In this document: piece after piece, positions 24,001 through 35,359 of the stretch
Layout of the letters: each line of letters opens with the position of its first letter
Numbering within the stretch: the first letter of the stretch is position 1
Assembly: GCA_028023455.1 (NCBI GenBank)
Contig: JAQFVV010006199.1
Span: forward strand, 4,350,972-4,414,971
Origin: Epiperipatus broadwayi
Taxonomy: Eukaryota > Onychophora > Udeonychophora > Euonychophora > Peripatidae
Direction of reading: 5' to 3'
Length of the DNA stretch: 64,000 nt
The notes under the pieces: generated by a model
Databases searched by the model: none
Seen by the model: the letters and a program-made list of their open reading frames with translations, nothing else
What the model was told of the DNA's origin: nothing
Translations under genes and position numbers: made by a program

Positions 24001-24772
24001 CCCAAACACCTTTACTAAAATCTACAAAGAAGACCATTAAATGCTAAATCTTGCCTGATTGTAAAACTTGAATTCTCTTTTAAAATGTAAAACTCTAATA
24101 ATCTATTTTAAATTAAATGTATAATTTTCTGCAGTCCTTTATGCCTATTTCTAAATTCATTGTATGATTTTATCATTTTAATATTATATGTATTTAATAT
24201 GTCAAATGACTCAAAACTGCAAGTATTTATAAATATAATTTTAGCTTATCACTCTATGAAGATAAATTTCAAAACTTCGCTATAATAAATATTAAATAAT
24301 TGAATTATTATTTTTCTTTCTCACTCACTGTTTCGAGATCATATTATTATCTTACTGATTAATTTTGGGTATTAATGTTATGATAATCAGTCATTCTCTA
24401 GTTAAACTTGTAGTTTGCTTAATTCTAGTTATGAATTATAACTATTTATATATGTAACTCATACATCATAGGAACTAGCCACAGAGATATTCTCAAAGCA
24501 TATTTTAATGTTTTATTCGTAAATATCCCGCAAATATGCTTTGTCCTCCTTAGATTTATATATGCTGAGACACAGGTGATAATATTAAACTAGGTTACTA
24601 ATTAATTTAGTCCCTAAATAGTATATTTAAAATATGAAATTTGAAAACTGGATTATATAGATATGCAAATAGACACTATCTAATTTTAAGGCATGCTAAT
24701 ATAAATTTACGTATTTGCATTATATATATGTATAAGTTTTGGATGTGTCCTTACAAAGTATGCAATGTACAA
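21061..24772. other. AT-rich intergenic DNA, no supported gene
   Basis: Short open frames at 21430-21767 (-), 22492-22704 (+) and 23135-23359 (+) show no domain. Sequence around 21400-21780, 22000-22720 and 23590-23900 is somewhat less AT-rich and may be decayed repeats. A similar phrase, 'acatttaagttgggtatag' near 21998 and a variant near 22290, suggests a diverged duplication. Confidence 0.45.
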
Positions 24773-25088
24773 TTATCTGCTTGCTGCATGATTATTGATG
24801 AGTTGCTGGCAAAGGTCACTCTCATCCACTTTAGTTCGGGTTAAAGCACACACTTTTAGAACTACGGCACAAGGACCTAGATTATTCATAATACTTACCC
24901 GACTCCCTGAACTACTAATGTTCCTATTTGTAGAAAGTTTAGTGGTTTTAGGGCAAACCAAGCATTCAATGCTGAAGCCCATGAATAATGACCCATTCAA
25001 TCCTTTGAGCTTTATTAATATTTTAATAAGTGCCATGGAGGATATAGGTAAACCTATCATAAACCAGTTTTCTCTCCTTTTATATTAA
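24773..25088. other. Antiparallel open frames of 95 and 97 codons, unidentified
   Basis: Both strands are open over nearly the same 290 bp in a locally less AT-rich segment. The minus-strand frame contains GSRVSIMNNLG, which faintly resembles the NNLG block of the dihydroxyacetone kinase Dak1 domain, and an earlier GLPISSMALIKILIKL. The spacing between the two is longer than in that family and the rest does not match. I do not call a gene. Confidence 0.15.
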
Positions 25089-25989
25089 ATGCTTATCTAG
25101 CACCAGTGTATACCCTAATCTAGGTTAACATGCTAACCTGTGTATCTCTGAGCCTAATTACATGCTTGATTTCACTTTGTATAGATAGACATCATAGGAG
25201 TGCTATTATAGTCAGTTAAATAACTTTGGCTATAAAGTTCCGTATGATCTAGCAGACTACGGGAGAGCTAGAAATTTGGCATATTAATATAGGCATAAAC
25301 TCCAATACCGCACTACACTTTATTAAACACTTATAATGAGATAGGTAACATTAATCACATTAGTTATATAATGCCTGCGAGCGTAATATCTCACGTTCCC
25401 ATCATATAATTTTGTATGTTTTGATTTTATTATTTGTTATTGTTTTATTAAATTAATAATATTTAAAATTATAACTTGTTTTCATATTTTTATTGTCTGT
25501 AAGTTCATTTTATCCAATTCTAAATTTAATTGCACATACATCATCATATCTATAGGTAGATTATTCTGTTAAACTTCATAATCAATCATTGATATTCTAA
25601 TTAACCACTTAGTCTTATGTGTGTATATCTGACCAAATCAGTGCTAAATTAGTTAATTTATAAGTCTTTTGTTTTATGCTGAGTGGCTGCCAGACAGGTT
25701 AAATTGAATGTCTGTGTACATTGAGAAATGTCATCCATAGGGTATTAAATCATTGAGCAGAGGTGAAAGGATTGAATGTTTATTGGATTCTGGATCCCAG
25801 CATCCAAATTCGATCAGCTTTAGTGTATTTTGCCTGTGTTCTAGATTTTGTTACGTGGAGGGACAATTCTTACCATTATAATTGATACATAATTTTTTTG
25901 GTAAATAATATGCTTTCATTTAAAAAATAAGTGTCCACACTAAACTAATATATAATCATTTAAATATTACTAAGAAAAATATTACTGGC
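25089..25989. other. AT-rich intergenic DNA, no feature seen
   Basis: No coding or RNA signal recognised. Confidence 0.5.
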
Positions 25990-26290
25990 ACACTCTCTCT
26001 TGCAATGGCTTTCTACTCTTTTATGTATTTCTTTCATCATCATTAACAGTATTCTGTCAAATGGACAGGTACAGAGAGTAGTCTCATCATCATTTATTTT
26101 CCCATTCCTTTGTTTTCTTTGCCAAGCTCTTCAATTTCATGTATCTCTTTCCATCTTTTATATCATCCAACAATGTCAATCTCTCCATTCTTCTTACTTT
26201 CACTCAGATTCCCTACAAAACATCTTTCATTAAACTACAATTTCTTCTTAACATATGTCCAATCCAGTTTCGTTTTCTCTCTCTGATTTC
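25990..26290 (-). pseudogene. LINE ORF2 C-terminal remnant
   Basis: On the minus strand one phase reads RKRNWIGHMLRRNCSLMKDV, then two stops, then LLDDIKDGKRYMKLKSLAKK and TKEWENK. This is the pattern of the extreme C-terminus of many metazoan LINE polymerases: an (R/K)xxWIGH block followed by a basic linker and LLDDIKxxRxYxxLK. The rest of the polymerase is not visible upstream on that strand, so this is a 5'-truncated dead copy. Plus-strand frames here (26000-26375) are its antisense shadow. Confidence 0.7.
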
Positions 26291-28339
26291 TCAATCAATT
26301 TTCTTTTTTCATTTACTCTTTTCAAATCGTTTCCATTTCTATATCAGATATAATCGCTTTAGAGAAAACGTATAAAAATATTTTTAAATAGATTAAACAT
26401 GCCAATAACTAAATTTAGTGTTTCACTATTTAAGACTTGTCTTAAATTAAGATTTCCTTTCTGAGTGTTTAATAAAAAAAATCTCTCCAAACAACTGAAG
26501 AGTTATGGTGTAAAGAATGAACTTTTTATGATATTCCAAATTTTTTTTTCACATCTAAAACTAGCTGGACTTGATTACCCTAGATATTAATAAAGGCTAA
26601 TCAACAGATTCCGAACAACCCACGATCACTGCTCTCATTTCTTTATAAATGAAATGTAATAGTCACTGATTTAGTAGATGAGTCAAGTGAAAGTTATGAA
26701 TAACGTAGTAAATGATTATCAAATCTATATATACAGAGAAAGAATTAAAGCACTTAGTAAAGCCACTAGTAAATCCGTCTCCTGACTAAAACATGTTTTT
26801 TGTAATCTTTTCATATTCTAAATAAATAGTAGAATAAATATTTACATTTAATGAAATTGTAGACTTATATCCTGGAATTTTCAAAATAGTGAGTCATTGT
26901 TGCATATAAATTGAATGATTGCTAATATACCACCTTCTCAGAAAGAAGTAAGTATTTTTTAATAAATGAAATTGATTTAAATATTTTGTATTCAACAATG
27001 ATGCTATTTTATATATATGTAGTAAATATTTCTTTTTCAAAAATTTTCCGTACTTTGCCCAATTGTAATTTGAATCAGTGTGGAACTTGAAAATGATTTT
27101 AGATTGTCGATAATTCTAAACAAACCTAAGATTATTTTCAAATGACTAAACCATAAACAAATATTAAACTGTTTTTAGTTAGAAGATATAATAAAAAACA
27201 AACACTGTAAATATAATGCCTAATGAAAACTATCTTCTCTTTCACTATTTTTTTTTATAGGAGAATGCTGACGAATTTATTTCTTTACCTATGTTGGCTA
27301 TTTAATATTATAATACTCTATAATGAGCTATTTTGAAGGGTTAGTAATATCTAATAACTTCTTTAGTTGGTTCTTGTAAAAAACATTTTATGTATATATA
27401 TTGAAAATTATTGTAGCTGCTGCTTCTTTTTCTTTTTTTATACCACCTTCTCAGAAAGAGAACTTTATTTAGACTAAAATTTTGCATTAGTTTATATCCA
27501 CATTTATATATGTTTATATTGGTGAACATGGTAATTGTACGTACAAGTTTGATGTATATAACTACATAAGCTGGGGGGTTTGCAGTCATGAAACGGGCCA
27601 TAATTTAGATTGTTTAAAAGCTTCACATTATTAAAATTATATAGATTTAAATTAGGGTTTATAAAAATATTGATTTAATTTATATTTAGGTATACCTTTT
27701 TGTGTTGTTTTTATATATGAGGCTTCAATGATTACATATGTATACGTTATGTCTTGTAAAATGAAGGTGCACAGAGAAAAGTAGTTTTTTAAATAATATT
27801 TAGTTCTATTACTGCCTGGTATGCTTTCAATACCGATATTTATACAATAGAGCGTTCAGAAACACACTTCAATATTTACAGAAAATAGTAAAAACTGGCC
27901 ATAGATTAGAGCAAACAAAAGCAGAGATAGTGTTCACAGAGATAGAGGATAGAAAGTGAAAGATTAAAGAAGTGTGTGCAACCGTTTTTTTTTTTTATTA
28001 ACAAAAAAAAAAAGAAACAAGTGTACTCATTTCAAAGAAACGGGCTATTTAAATATTCAAATTTAAATTTTAAATTAAAATTGAATACGTGCACTATTAT
28101 TTAATCCAAGCACTAAATGCCACGAATATGATTTATTAGGAAAAATATATTGAAAACATGCTAGGCAATAATAAAGCTAAATATTATTTTAAAAAACTAT
28201 CTTTACGTGTGTATTTTCATTTTACCAGATAATATAACTCAGAAAAAAAGAAAATTAGTAACAATTGAATTACAAAATATATATATATGGTATAATTTTT
28301 ACACATGTATTTTGTGAGATTATTATTAGATTAGCATAG
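26291..28339. other. AT-rich intergenic DNA, no feature seen
   Basis: Contains T- and A-homopolymers near 27986-28014 and a phrase 'ataccaccttctcagaaag' occurring at 26928 and 27441, a small duplicated motif. No gene recognised. Confidence 0.5.
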
Positions 28340-30260
28340 GTATCTTGCTACTGCTAATAGTTCTTGTTGGTAAAGTTTTGTGTACTCAAAATTGGGAGTG
28401 TTGCTTAATTATTCATTACTTGTGTATTATTTGCATTATTGGGATGCTTTTGTGGTTATGCCACTATTTGGTTCTTCTGGGTGTGTGGGATATTTGAGCT
28501 ACATTTGTGTGCATCTCAGTTTTATTATTAGCTCAAGAGTAGTCCAGTGGGTAATGGACCATTAGATCTCTTCTTTTAAACTGGATTGTAAGTTTGTTGT
28601 ATTGCTTGTATTTTGTAAAGTTAACTTATTAGTACTTAGTCTTTGTAGGATTTTGCTAGTTTCAAGATGGGTTGTAAATGGTTGAGTTGTGGTATTTGAT
28701 TTGTGATGAATAGTGCTTAATGATAATAGGTAAGAGGTTATTTTATTGTCTCAGGTTTTTAGTTGTGCTAACTTGAAAATGTGGATGTTGGCATCTTGCA
28801 TTATTGTTGAAGGTGAAAGTTCAACAAGTGCTCCAAAAATCATATAGCACAAATGTAGCTGCCTGAACCATAAGATCAGTCTGTGAGTCATTGTGTATTT
28901 TGACCTTGAAAAATTCTAGAATATTGTAGTTGTGTAATCTCTATTCACTGTTTTAATTGGTAAATCTTTGTGATTGTATTTAAGCCTCTGATGGGTGGGG
29001 GATTTGTATGTTTTGGTATATTGTTTATGGAAACTTAGGATATATGCCATGGCTTAATAAGCAATTTATCAATAGTTTTATTGCAAAAAAGATCCATTGG
29101 GATGAGATCACCTGGTAGAGGGTTAGTCATTATCAATGGAGTATTTGCCCCATCCATCTTGGCTCTCTTGGACTGTTCTTCATTATATGGCCAGGTCACC
29201 TTCTAGTCTCATTGATGGTGGTTCTATGGTCAGAAGACATGGAGGGAGTGTTTCCATAATGTATGTAGATATTCTCACATGATCACCATTTCTTATGATA
29301 GGTGCAGTGCTCTCAGATCCAAGGCTCCTCATTGACAAAGGTCACAATCCAGAAACTAGTCTGGGGATATTGGATGAGTAGGCACTAGATGGGGATTTTA
29401 TGCACAAGCTTTCTGGCATCCATTGATTACTCTGGCTTGCACTGAGTGGCAATACATATAGAGAGTTTTGCCTGTTTTAATGTAGGTATTCTATTATTGA
29501 TTATGTGAGGGTTGTCTGTTTAGCTGTGGTTATTTGTATCATTGGAGGTATTTTATTTCAGCTTTGTTACAGTGTTGTCAGGAACAACTGGAACATGTAA
29601 TCCATTAGCTGATGTACATGGTTAATTTGGATTTATTTGGTTAGAGATTATGTCAGAAGGGTGTGTATTGTCTGAATTATTCTTGTAAGGTCAATTATAC
29701 ACTTGATTGCTTCATCTACAGGAATTACTTTGGGTATTTCTTTTGAGTAGGATGACTTGATTTTATCCTAGGTGTTTGAATTGTTGGTGATGTTATGTGC
29801 ATGTCCATTATTTTTATGTTGATCTTGGTAGAGTTGCTTGCTTGCTGGTTGAGATTGTGGGGTTTGGTTGGTGTTACAGTTTGTGGAAATATGGCCATGC
29901 TGGATACATAATTAACACTGTAGCTAAGCCTTTTATATAGATTCAAAGAATGGTCTCCTGATCTGCATTCTCTATGAATCTATTTAGATCTGTCCCTGTG
30001 TAGTTTTATTTTGAAATAATAGCTGTTGCTATAGATGAGTGTCTTTAAGGCTTATGGCTTGAAGTGATAGGACTTTGCCAAAATGGTACATCATCTTAGA
30101 TGATGTATCCAAGGTATGTGTTTTTTAGTACCCAGCCAATTTAATTCTGAGTGTTGATTGATAGTGATAGATTTGTCTTTGAATATGGTGGATGCTTTTC
30201 CATTCACACCTAGATCTGTTATTATCTATTACTAATTTAGTTCTAGATATTTTTAAAAAT
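28340..30260 (-). repeat. Unidentified dispersed repeat, compositional island
   Basis: On the plus strand this stretch is rich in T and G and less AT-rich than its flanks. About 29349-29450 reappears inverted at 54645-54790 ('gtgcaagccagagtaat', 'tgtgcataaaatccc', 'ccaatatcccc'), so at least this part is a dispersed repeat. Minus-strand frames contain fragments rich in Pro, Thr, Asn and Gln (29725-29946) but many stops and no domain I can name. A decayed non-LTR element ORF1 is one possibility. Confidence 0.4.
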
Positions 30261-31375
30261 GCATGCTTAGCTCTGTCAGAAATACATGGCATTTTATTTG
30301 CCCCTGGCTGGTGATTTAATTATATCCAATTATTTGGACTAATATGCCACATGAATACTTCATTTAGTTTATCAACTAAATGCAGTATGAAAACAATACT
30401 CCCAATGTTTTCTTTCAGTGAGTGTATTTCTTGATAATATGTACAACTTTTGTCCTGCACTTATTATTTTCTCATATAATGATTTCAAGAAATTTTTCAA
30501 GAACCATTAATTGTTGATTTGCCCATAAAGATCAATTTAATTTTTTTTTAAATAATAATATTTAACTAATTTTAAGCAAACTTTTTAAGATAAAAAAAAA
30601 ATCAAAACCAGTTACTTGTTCCTCGATCTGTAATCTTTTTTTTTTTTTCTAATTTAATTTTCCCTCAATTTTTTGAAATGATTGTCTGCCTACTGTTGAT
30701 TGTTAATTTCCCCCTTCTCCATTTTTAAAATATTTACTTAGTTGTGAGTATTCGATCTTGAAAACAAATATTTTCAGTTTTAAAATATTTCTCAATAAAA
30801 ATGATACCATTTAAAAACTGAAATAAAATACAATTTACTTTAAATTAGTTTAGATCATTTTGATTTTATTTTTTAGACAAACTAGATTGGATATTTTTTT
30901 ATGATTTTTTAATCACCAAATTCATAAAATAATTCTTAATCATTTATTTTTAAACATAACTTAAGATTTAACCAGAAATAATAATTGCTTTTATAATATT
31001 AGATGTGCACAGACAATAATTATTTATCTATATAATGCATTTTTGTTTAGAAGATTAGATTTGAGCTTTCCTATAATTTTAAATGCTATCAACCATTTGC
31101 TTATTAGAAAATATAATGAATTTATAGATTATTATTTTATCTCTTATATATATTTGTAATTAATTATTTTACCCATCATTTATATCCTTTATATGATTTT
31201 AAATTAACTAAACCCAAGTTCAAACCCTATGATAACTAACATGATGCTTATCTTTCATAGTTTAATAAGTAATTTTTTTTTGATTTTATAAAATTTAAAA
31301 TTATGCTAAACAAATTTTATTCCCAATTTATTTTTATGATGAGGTGTACCAATAAAAAAATTGCACATATATATA
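30261..31375. other. AT-rich intergenic DNA, no feature seen
   Basis: Homopolymer-rich; no coding or RNA signal. Confidence 0.5.
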
Positions 31376-31500
31376 TAATCAGCAGTAATTCTTTGTGATT
31401 GGCTATTGAATGCAAATCTCCACCATGATCTCATTTGATCACTTGGAACTGTCCAAATGATCAAATGGAATTTCCATTCACAAAGTATGACTGATGATTA
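31376..31500. repeat. Short foldback element
   Basis: The left half (TAATCAGCAGT, CTTTGTGATTGG, CATTTGATCACTTGGA) pairs with the right half (TCCAAATGATCAAATGG, CCATTCACAAAG, ACTGATGATTA). The whole 125 bp is one imperfect palindrome next to a (TA)n run. MITE-like; no coding. Confidence 0.75.
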
Positions 31501-31524
31501 TTTTGGTATGAAGCAACTTATCCA

Positions 31525-31550
31525 GATATATATATATATATATATATATA

Positions 31551-31609
<59 letters not shown>
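31525..31609. repeat. (TA)n microsatellite
   Basis: Two TA tracts separated by TCTG. Confidence 0.95.
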
Positions 31610-31611
<2 letters not shown>

Positions 31612-31657
31612 TCAATAAAACAAGTCATTGTTTTATAAGATTGTATTTAGAAATATG

Positions 31658-31866
31658 TAATATAGAGAGCATACCAATAGCCAAACAAGCTCTTAATTGA
31701 TAAATGCGGTAAGTGAAAATATTTCAAATCCTCACTGAGGTGAGCCATAAGTAAGAAACCAATTGGTCTGGGGATAAGAACATTCCAAATAGAGATTATA
31801 AATATTTTTTCTTACCACACTTATCAATTAAGAGCTTACTGAGTTATTGATATGCTCTCTATATTA
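31658..31866. mobile_element. 209-bp MITE with ~56-bp terminal inverted repeats
   Basis: The arm 31658-31713 (TAATATAGAGAGCATA, CTCTTAATTGATAA, GGTAAG) is repeated inverted at 31811-31866 with about a dozen mismatches. TATG is found directly before (31654-31657) and after (31867-31870), a possible target duplication, although such short AT-rich matches can be chance. The central ~95 bp have no coding capacity. Confidence 0.75.
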
Positions 31867-32111
31867 TATGTATATATAACCATGAAAACGTTAAATATGT
31901 ATATAATTAAATACTGCCTAACATTATACTAGTAGTAATAAATAAAAAAAATAGAAATCAGACAACATTTAAATTGTTATTGAAAAACAAATTTATACAA
32001 AATTTTCACCAGTCAAAACCCCAGTCATTAAAGAATTTTAGTGTATATTTGTTTTGAGCTAGGCAAACAATACTTAGATAATTAGAATTAAGATGATTAT
32101 AATGACAAATG

Positions 32112-32688
32112 TGTTGTGAATTCATCATAACTCAGCAGAAACTTATTCTCAAATAATGGACTTGTTCTTATTGCAACATTATCAAGATTTAAGTAAGAAA
32201 ATAAATTCTCTAGGCCAATTGAAGGGTGAGATTAATGAATCCAATTGCTTTCAATAATATAGAGATCTGACTATATATTGAAGTCCATTTGTAAGAAAAA
32301 ATACAATCAGATGATAAATAATATGAGATAACTATCAGACACTGAGTGGCAAAACATTCATCATCCATTATAAATGTAGAACACAATGATAGACTTGAGC
32401 CTTAAGGAATAAGCTTCTAGATATAAAGAAAACTACCCATAGGCTGGAAGTATCAAGATCCTAAAGGATAAACATGGCATTCATTCCCAAACAATAGCTG
32501 AACCAGTGACAAACATCTGTAAATGAAGGGAATTCACTGTATCTAAACATATATATTCATTTCTATTCATTATATATATGCATTTATTGTATGACAAATA
32601 TGCATAATAAATATTTTTTATTTATTTGCAGAATTGTGTGTTATTCTTAAATAACCAGGAATATTATTCCTGGCTAAGAATTGGTACA
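32112..32688 (+). repeat. 5' LTR of the degenerate element
   Basis: Starts TGTTGTGAATTCATCATAAC and ends ...GGTACA. It shares with 34684-35359 the landmarks 'taactcagcagaa', 'aatccaattg', 'tttgcagaattgtgt' or close variants, and 'aggaatattattcctgg' near the end. The latter is a perfect small palindrome. Confidence 0.7.
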
Positions 32689-34683
32689 ATTATGAGCGAT
32701 TTACCTTCACAGGTTTAGACCTTTCCCATTTATTTGAGAGAACAATTGACAATTAACATTATAAGCATGTCAAAACAAAAAAGAACCAAATAATAAAGAT
32801 TATTTGTTTCTGTAAATGAAAGTTGGAAAAAAAAAAATTTTCCCAGCAGAAAAAAAACCCCCAAATGATAAAAATTGTTTTCCTAGAAAATTTGAATCTG
32901 GCAATCCCAAAAATTGATCAGCATATGTGGATCTAGTTCATTTCTTTCTTCTGGCAAACCAAATAAAAAAATCAGAATTAAAATTAGCTACTTTGGTAAA
33001 TGTCTGCCATTCTAAAAGTATGAAATCTTATATTTTTAGTCAACTGCTTAATATTTTTTTGAGTTAAATTTTAAAACAGCAATATCTCTCTTGATGATTT
33101 ACTTTTGTAAAATCTCTAACTATATTATAGAGGTATAATTTCAATTTATAATTGAGGATAATGAAAAAACTAGATGTTTTGACTGGCAACTAGCACTGAA
33201 TAGCAATTTCAAGAATTATTTAATCAAACACTGAGAGACATTAGTCTGGAGATTATCCAATAATTAATAATAATTCTGTAGTGTAGTTTTTACTATACCA
33301 CTCTCATGCAAGCTAGGAGCTGGTTTTTATCTGCTTTAACATCTTATGGAGGGATGCAATCATAAATATATGCCCAAAGACATGTGAAAAAAATATTATG
33401 ATCCACAATATGCACATTTATTTGTGGAATAAAAGATCATTATTTTATAGACAATTTGTTAATGAACCCAAATATGACTTTTGATTCTGCAGTTTCCCAG
33501 GTGACTTTAGCTGAAATGGTTTCATTAAAGAAAATTGACTCTAGTATTAAAGTTGTTAACCAGAAAACTGAAAAAGACAAAAAGAGTTGATCAAAGCAAT
33601 ACATAGAGGATCTTCAATTAAAAATATTAACGACTGCCAGATAAGTTGGGGAAAAATAATTGCAAAAGTTTGCTATAGATATGACACGCCAAAACATTCA
33701 TCTACAGAAGGTCCACATTAGTATACAGTCTGTATATATAATAATTATATTATCTATATAAAAAACTGCATGTTTAAAGAAAAGAAAGACAAGTCTCTCA
33801 GAAAGAAATGAAAATGTTCATTCTAAAAAATTGAAAAACAAATTAAAATCAGTATATCCATAAATAATGTGAATGACACTGCCTGATTCAGCCTTCAAAT
33901 TACAAATTATAATTTATGATACTCCAAAACAAATGGAACTGTGTTCTGAATCTACAATGTCTACTGTATTAAAAAAAATGAGCTAAAATTTAATTTAAAA
34001 AAATCATCAGCTGCAATCTAGCAGTAGAATGATTACTGATTACCAAGATAACCAAATATCACTTTTGGGTGAAACAAGAATTATAAGTCTAATTTGTCTC
34101 TTGTTGTGTTGACTGCTGAGAACAGCAGTCTCTTAGGGTATGGCTGATTCAATCATTTGGATAATACAGTATAATGATTAAAGGTAAACAAGTTCCCAAA
34201 TATAACAAAATTAGAAAAAAACTATTCAGATATGTTTGAAAATAAAATGATTCTGAACTTTAAGACAAATCTCAGTCCCTAGTTCTAATAAATATGGTCA
34301 AAGAAACTAAAATAAAATTGCTGATAGATTCTTGAGTCCTGTGCCAGATGTTCAGTAGGACTATTACATAACATTCAGCAATATTCATAAACATAAAAGG
34401 TTTATATAGTCCGGAGTGTTCATGGATAACATTATCACAGGCACAAAGATCAATTAATGCCAGATTATGAAATACCATGCAACAATGAAGAGTTCATCAG
34501 AAATTTAACCAAATCCAGAGAAGAACCCAGATCAGATAAAGAAACTAGACCTGATGATGGAACCAGACCTGATAGCTGAAAATAATAAAATCAAGCCAGA
34601 AAATGAAATAAGAAAATGACATTAATATCCAGCTATATTGAGATCTATATACTTCAAAGCTAATTTTTTTCAATGGGAGGTAC
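32689..34683 (+). other. Decayed internal region of the degenerate element
   Basis: No frame longer than chance on the sense strand and no protease, RT or integrase motif. A short duplication 'actagacctgatgatggaac' / 'accagacctgatagc' lies near 34545-34575. The 68-codon minus-strand frame at 34272-34478 shows nothing recognisable. Confidence 0.55.
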
Positions 34684-35359
34684 TGTTGTGAATTCATTAT
34701 AACTCAGCAGAAGCTTACCCTTAAATTATGGATTTTATTCTTATTACAATATTATCAAAATTTAAGTTACAATAAAAAAAGACCAATAAAATACCAATAC
34801 AGGAAATAAATAGCCAAAGGCATAAACAGACCAATTAGAGAGCTAGGTCAGTGAATCCAATTGTTTCCAGTAAAGATGGGAATCTTGCTATATACTGAGG
34901 TTCATTTGAGAGGGAGAAATGACAACTTTCAGACATTAGAGAACATTGAATAACTGTCACATGTTGCACATCAAGCAGCAGTACATTCATTGTACACTAT
35001 ATTGTAGAATACAATAAAGACTGCTCAAGTATGAAGCTGGAAGCTGCTAGATATAGTCATTACTGTGCTTGCACAAAAGGCAAGTTACTCATAAGCTCAA
35101 GGAAGCAGGATCTTAAAAGAGAGTCATTGCATTCCTTTTCAAACATTCACCATACCATTAACAATTACCCTTGCATAGTATGCCAGCCATAATGGAAGTA
35201 AACTATTGTATTTAAACATTTGTATATGTTATATTTTAAACATGCATAATATATATATATATATATATATGTTATATTTTAAACATGCATAATATATATA
35301 TTTGCAGAGTTGTGTCTTATTTTTAAACAATCAGGAATATTATTCCTGGTCATATTACA
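34684..35359 (+). repeat. 3' LTR of the degenerate element
   Basis: Starts TGTTGTGAATTCATTATAAC after the purine tract and ends TTATTCCTGG...TTACA. It is longer than the 5' copy because of extra sequence around 34765-34835 and a duplicated 'gttatattttaaacatgcat' flanking a (TA)n at 35249-35270. High divergence between the two copies indicates an old insertion. Confidence 0.7.

Larger units (their letters stand above)
32112..35359 (+). mobile_element. Old degenerate LTR retrotransposon, possibly Ty1/Copia
   Basis: Two related direct repeats of about 0.6-0.7 kb flank about 2 kb of sequence without usable frames. A purine tract (AATGGGAGG) stands just before the second repeat. Directly after the first repeat, ATTATGAGCG could be a half-tRNA-Met type primer site as in Copia, and an ATG there opens only eight codons. 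The LTR start TGTTG and short LTRs fit Copia, but no enzyme domain remains to prove the class. Confidence 0.6.
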
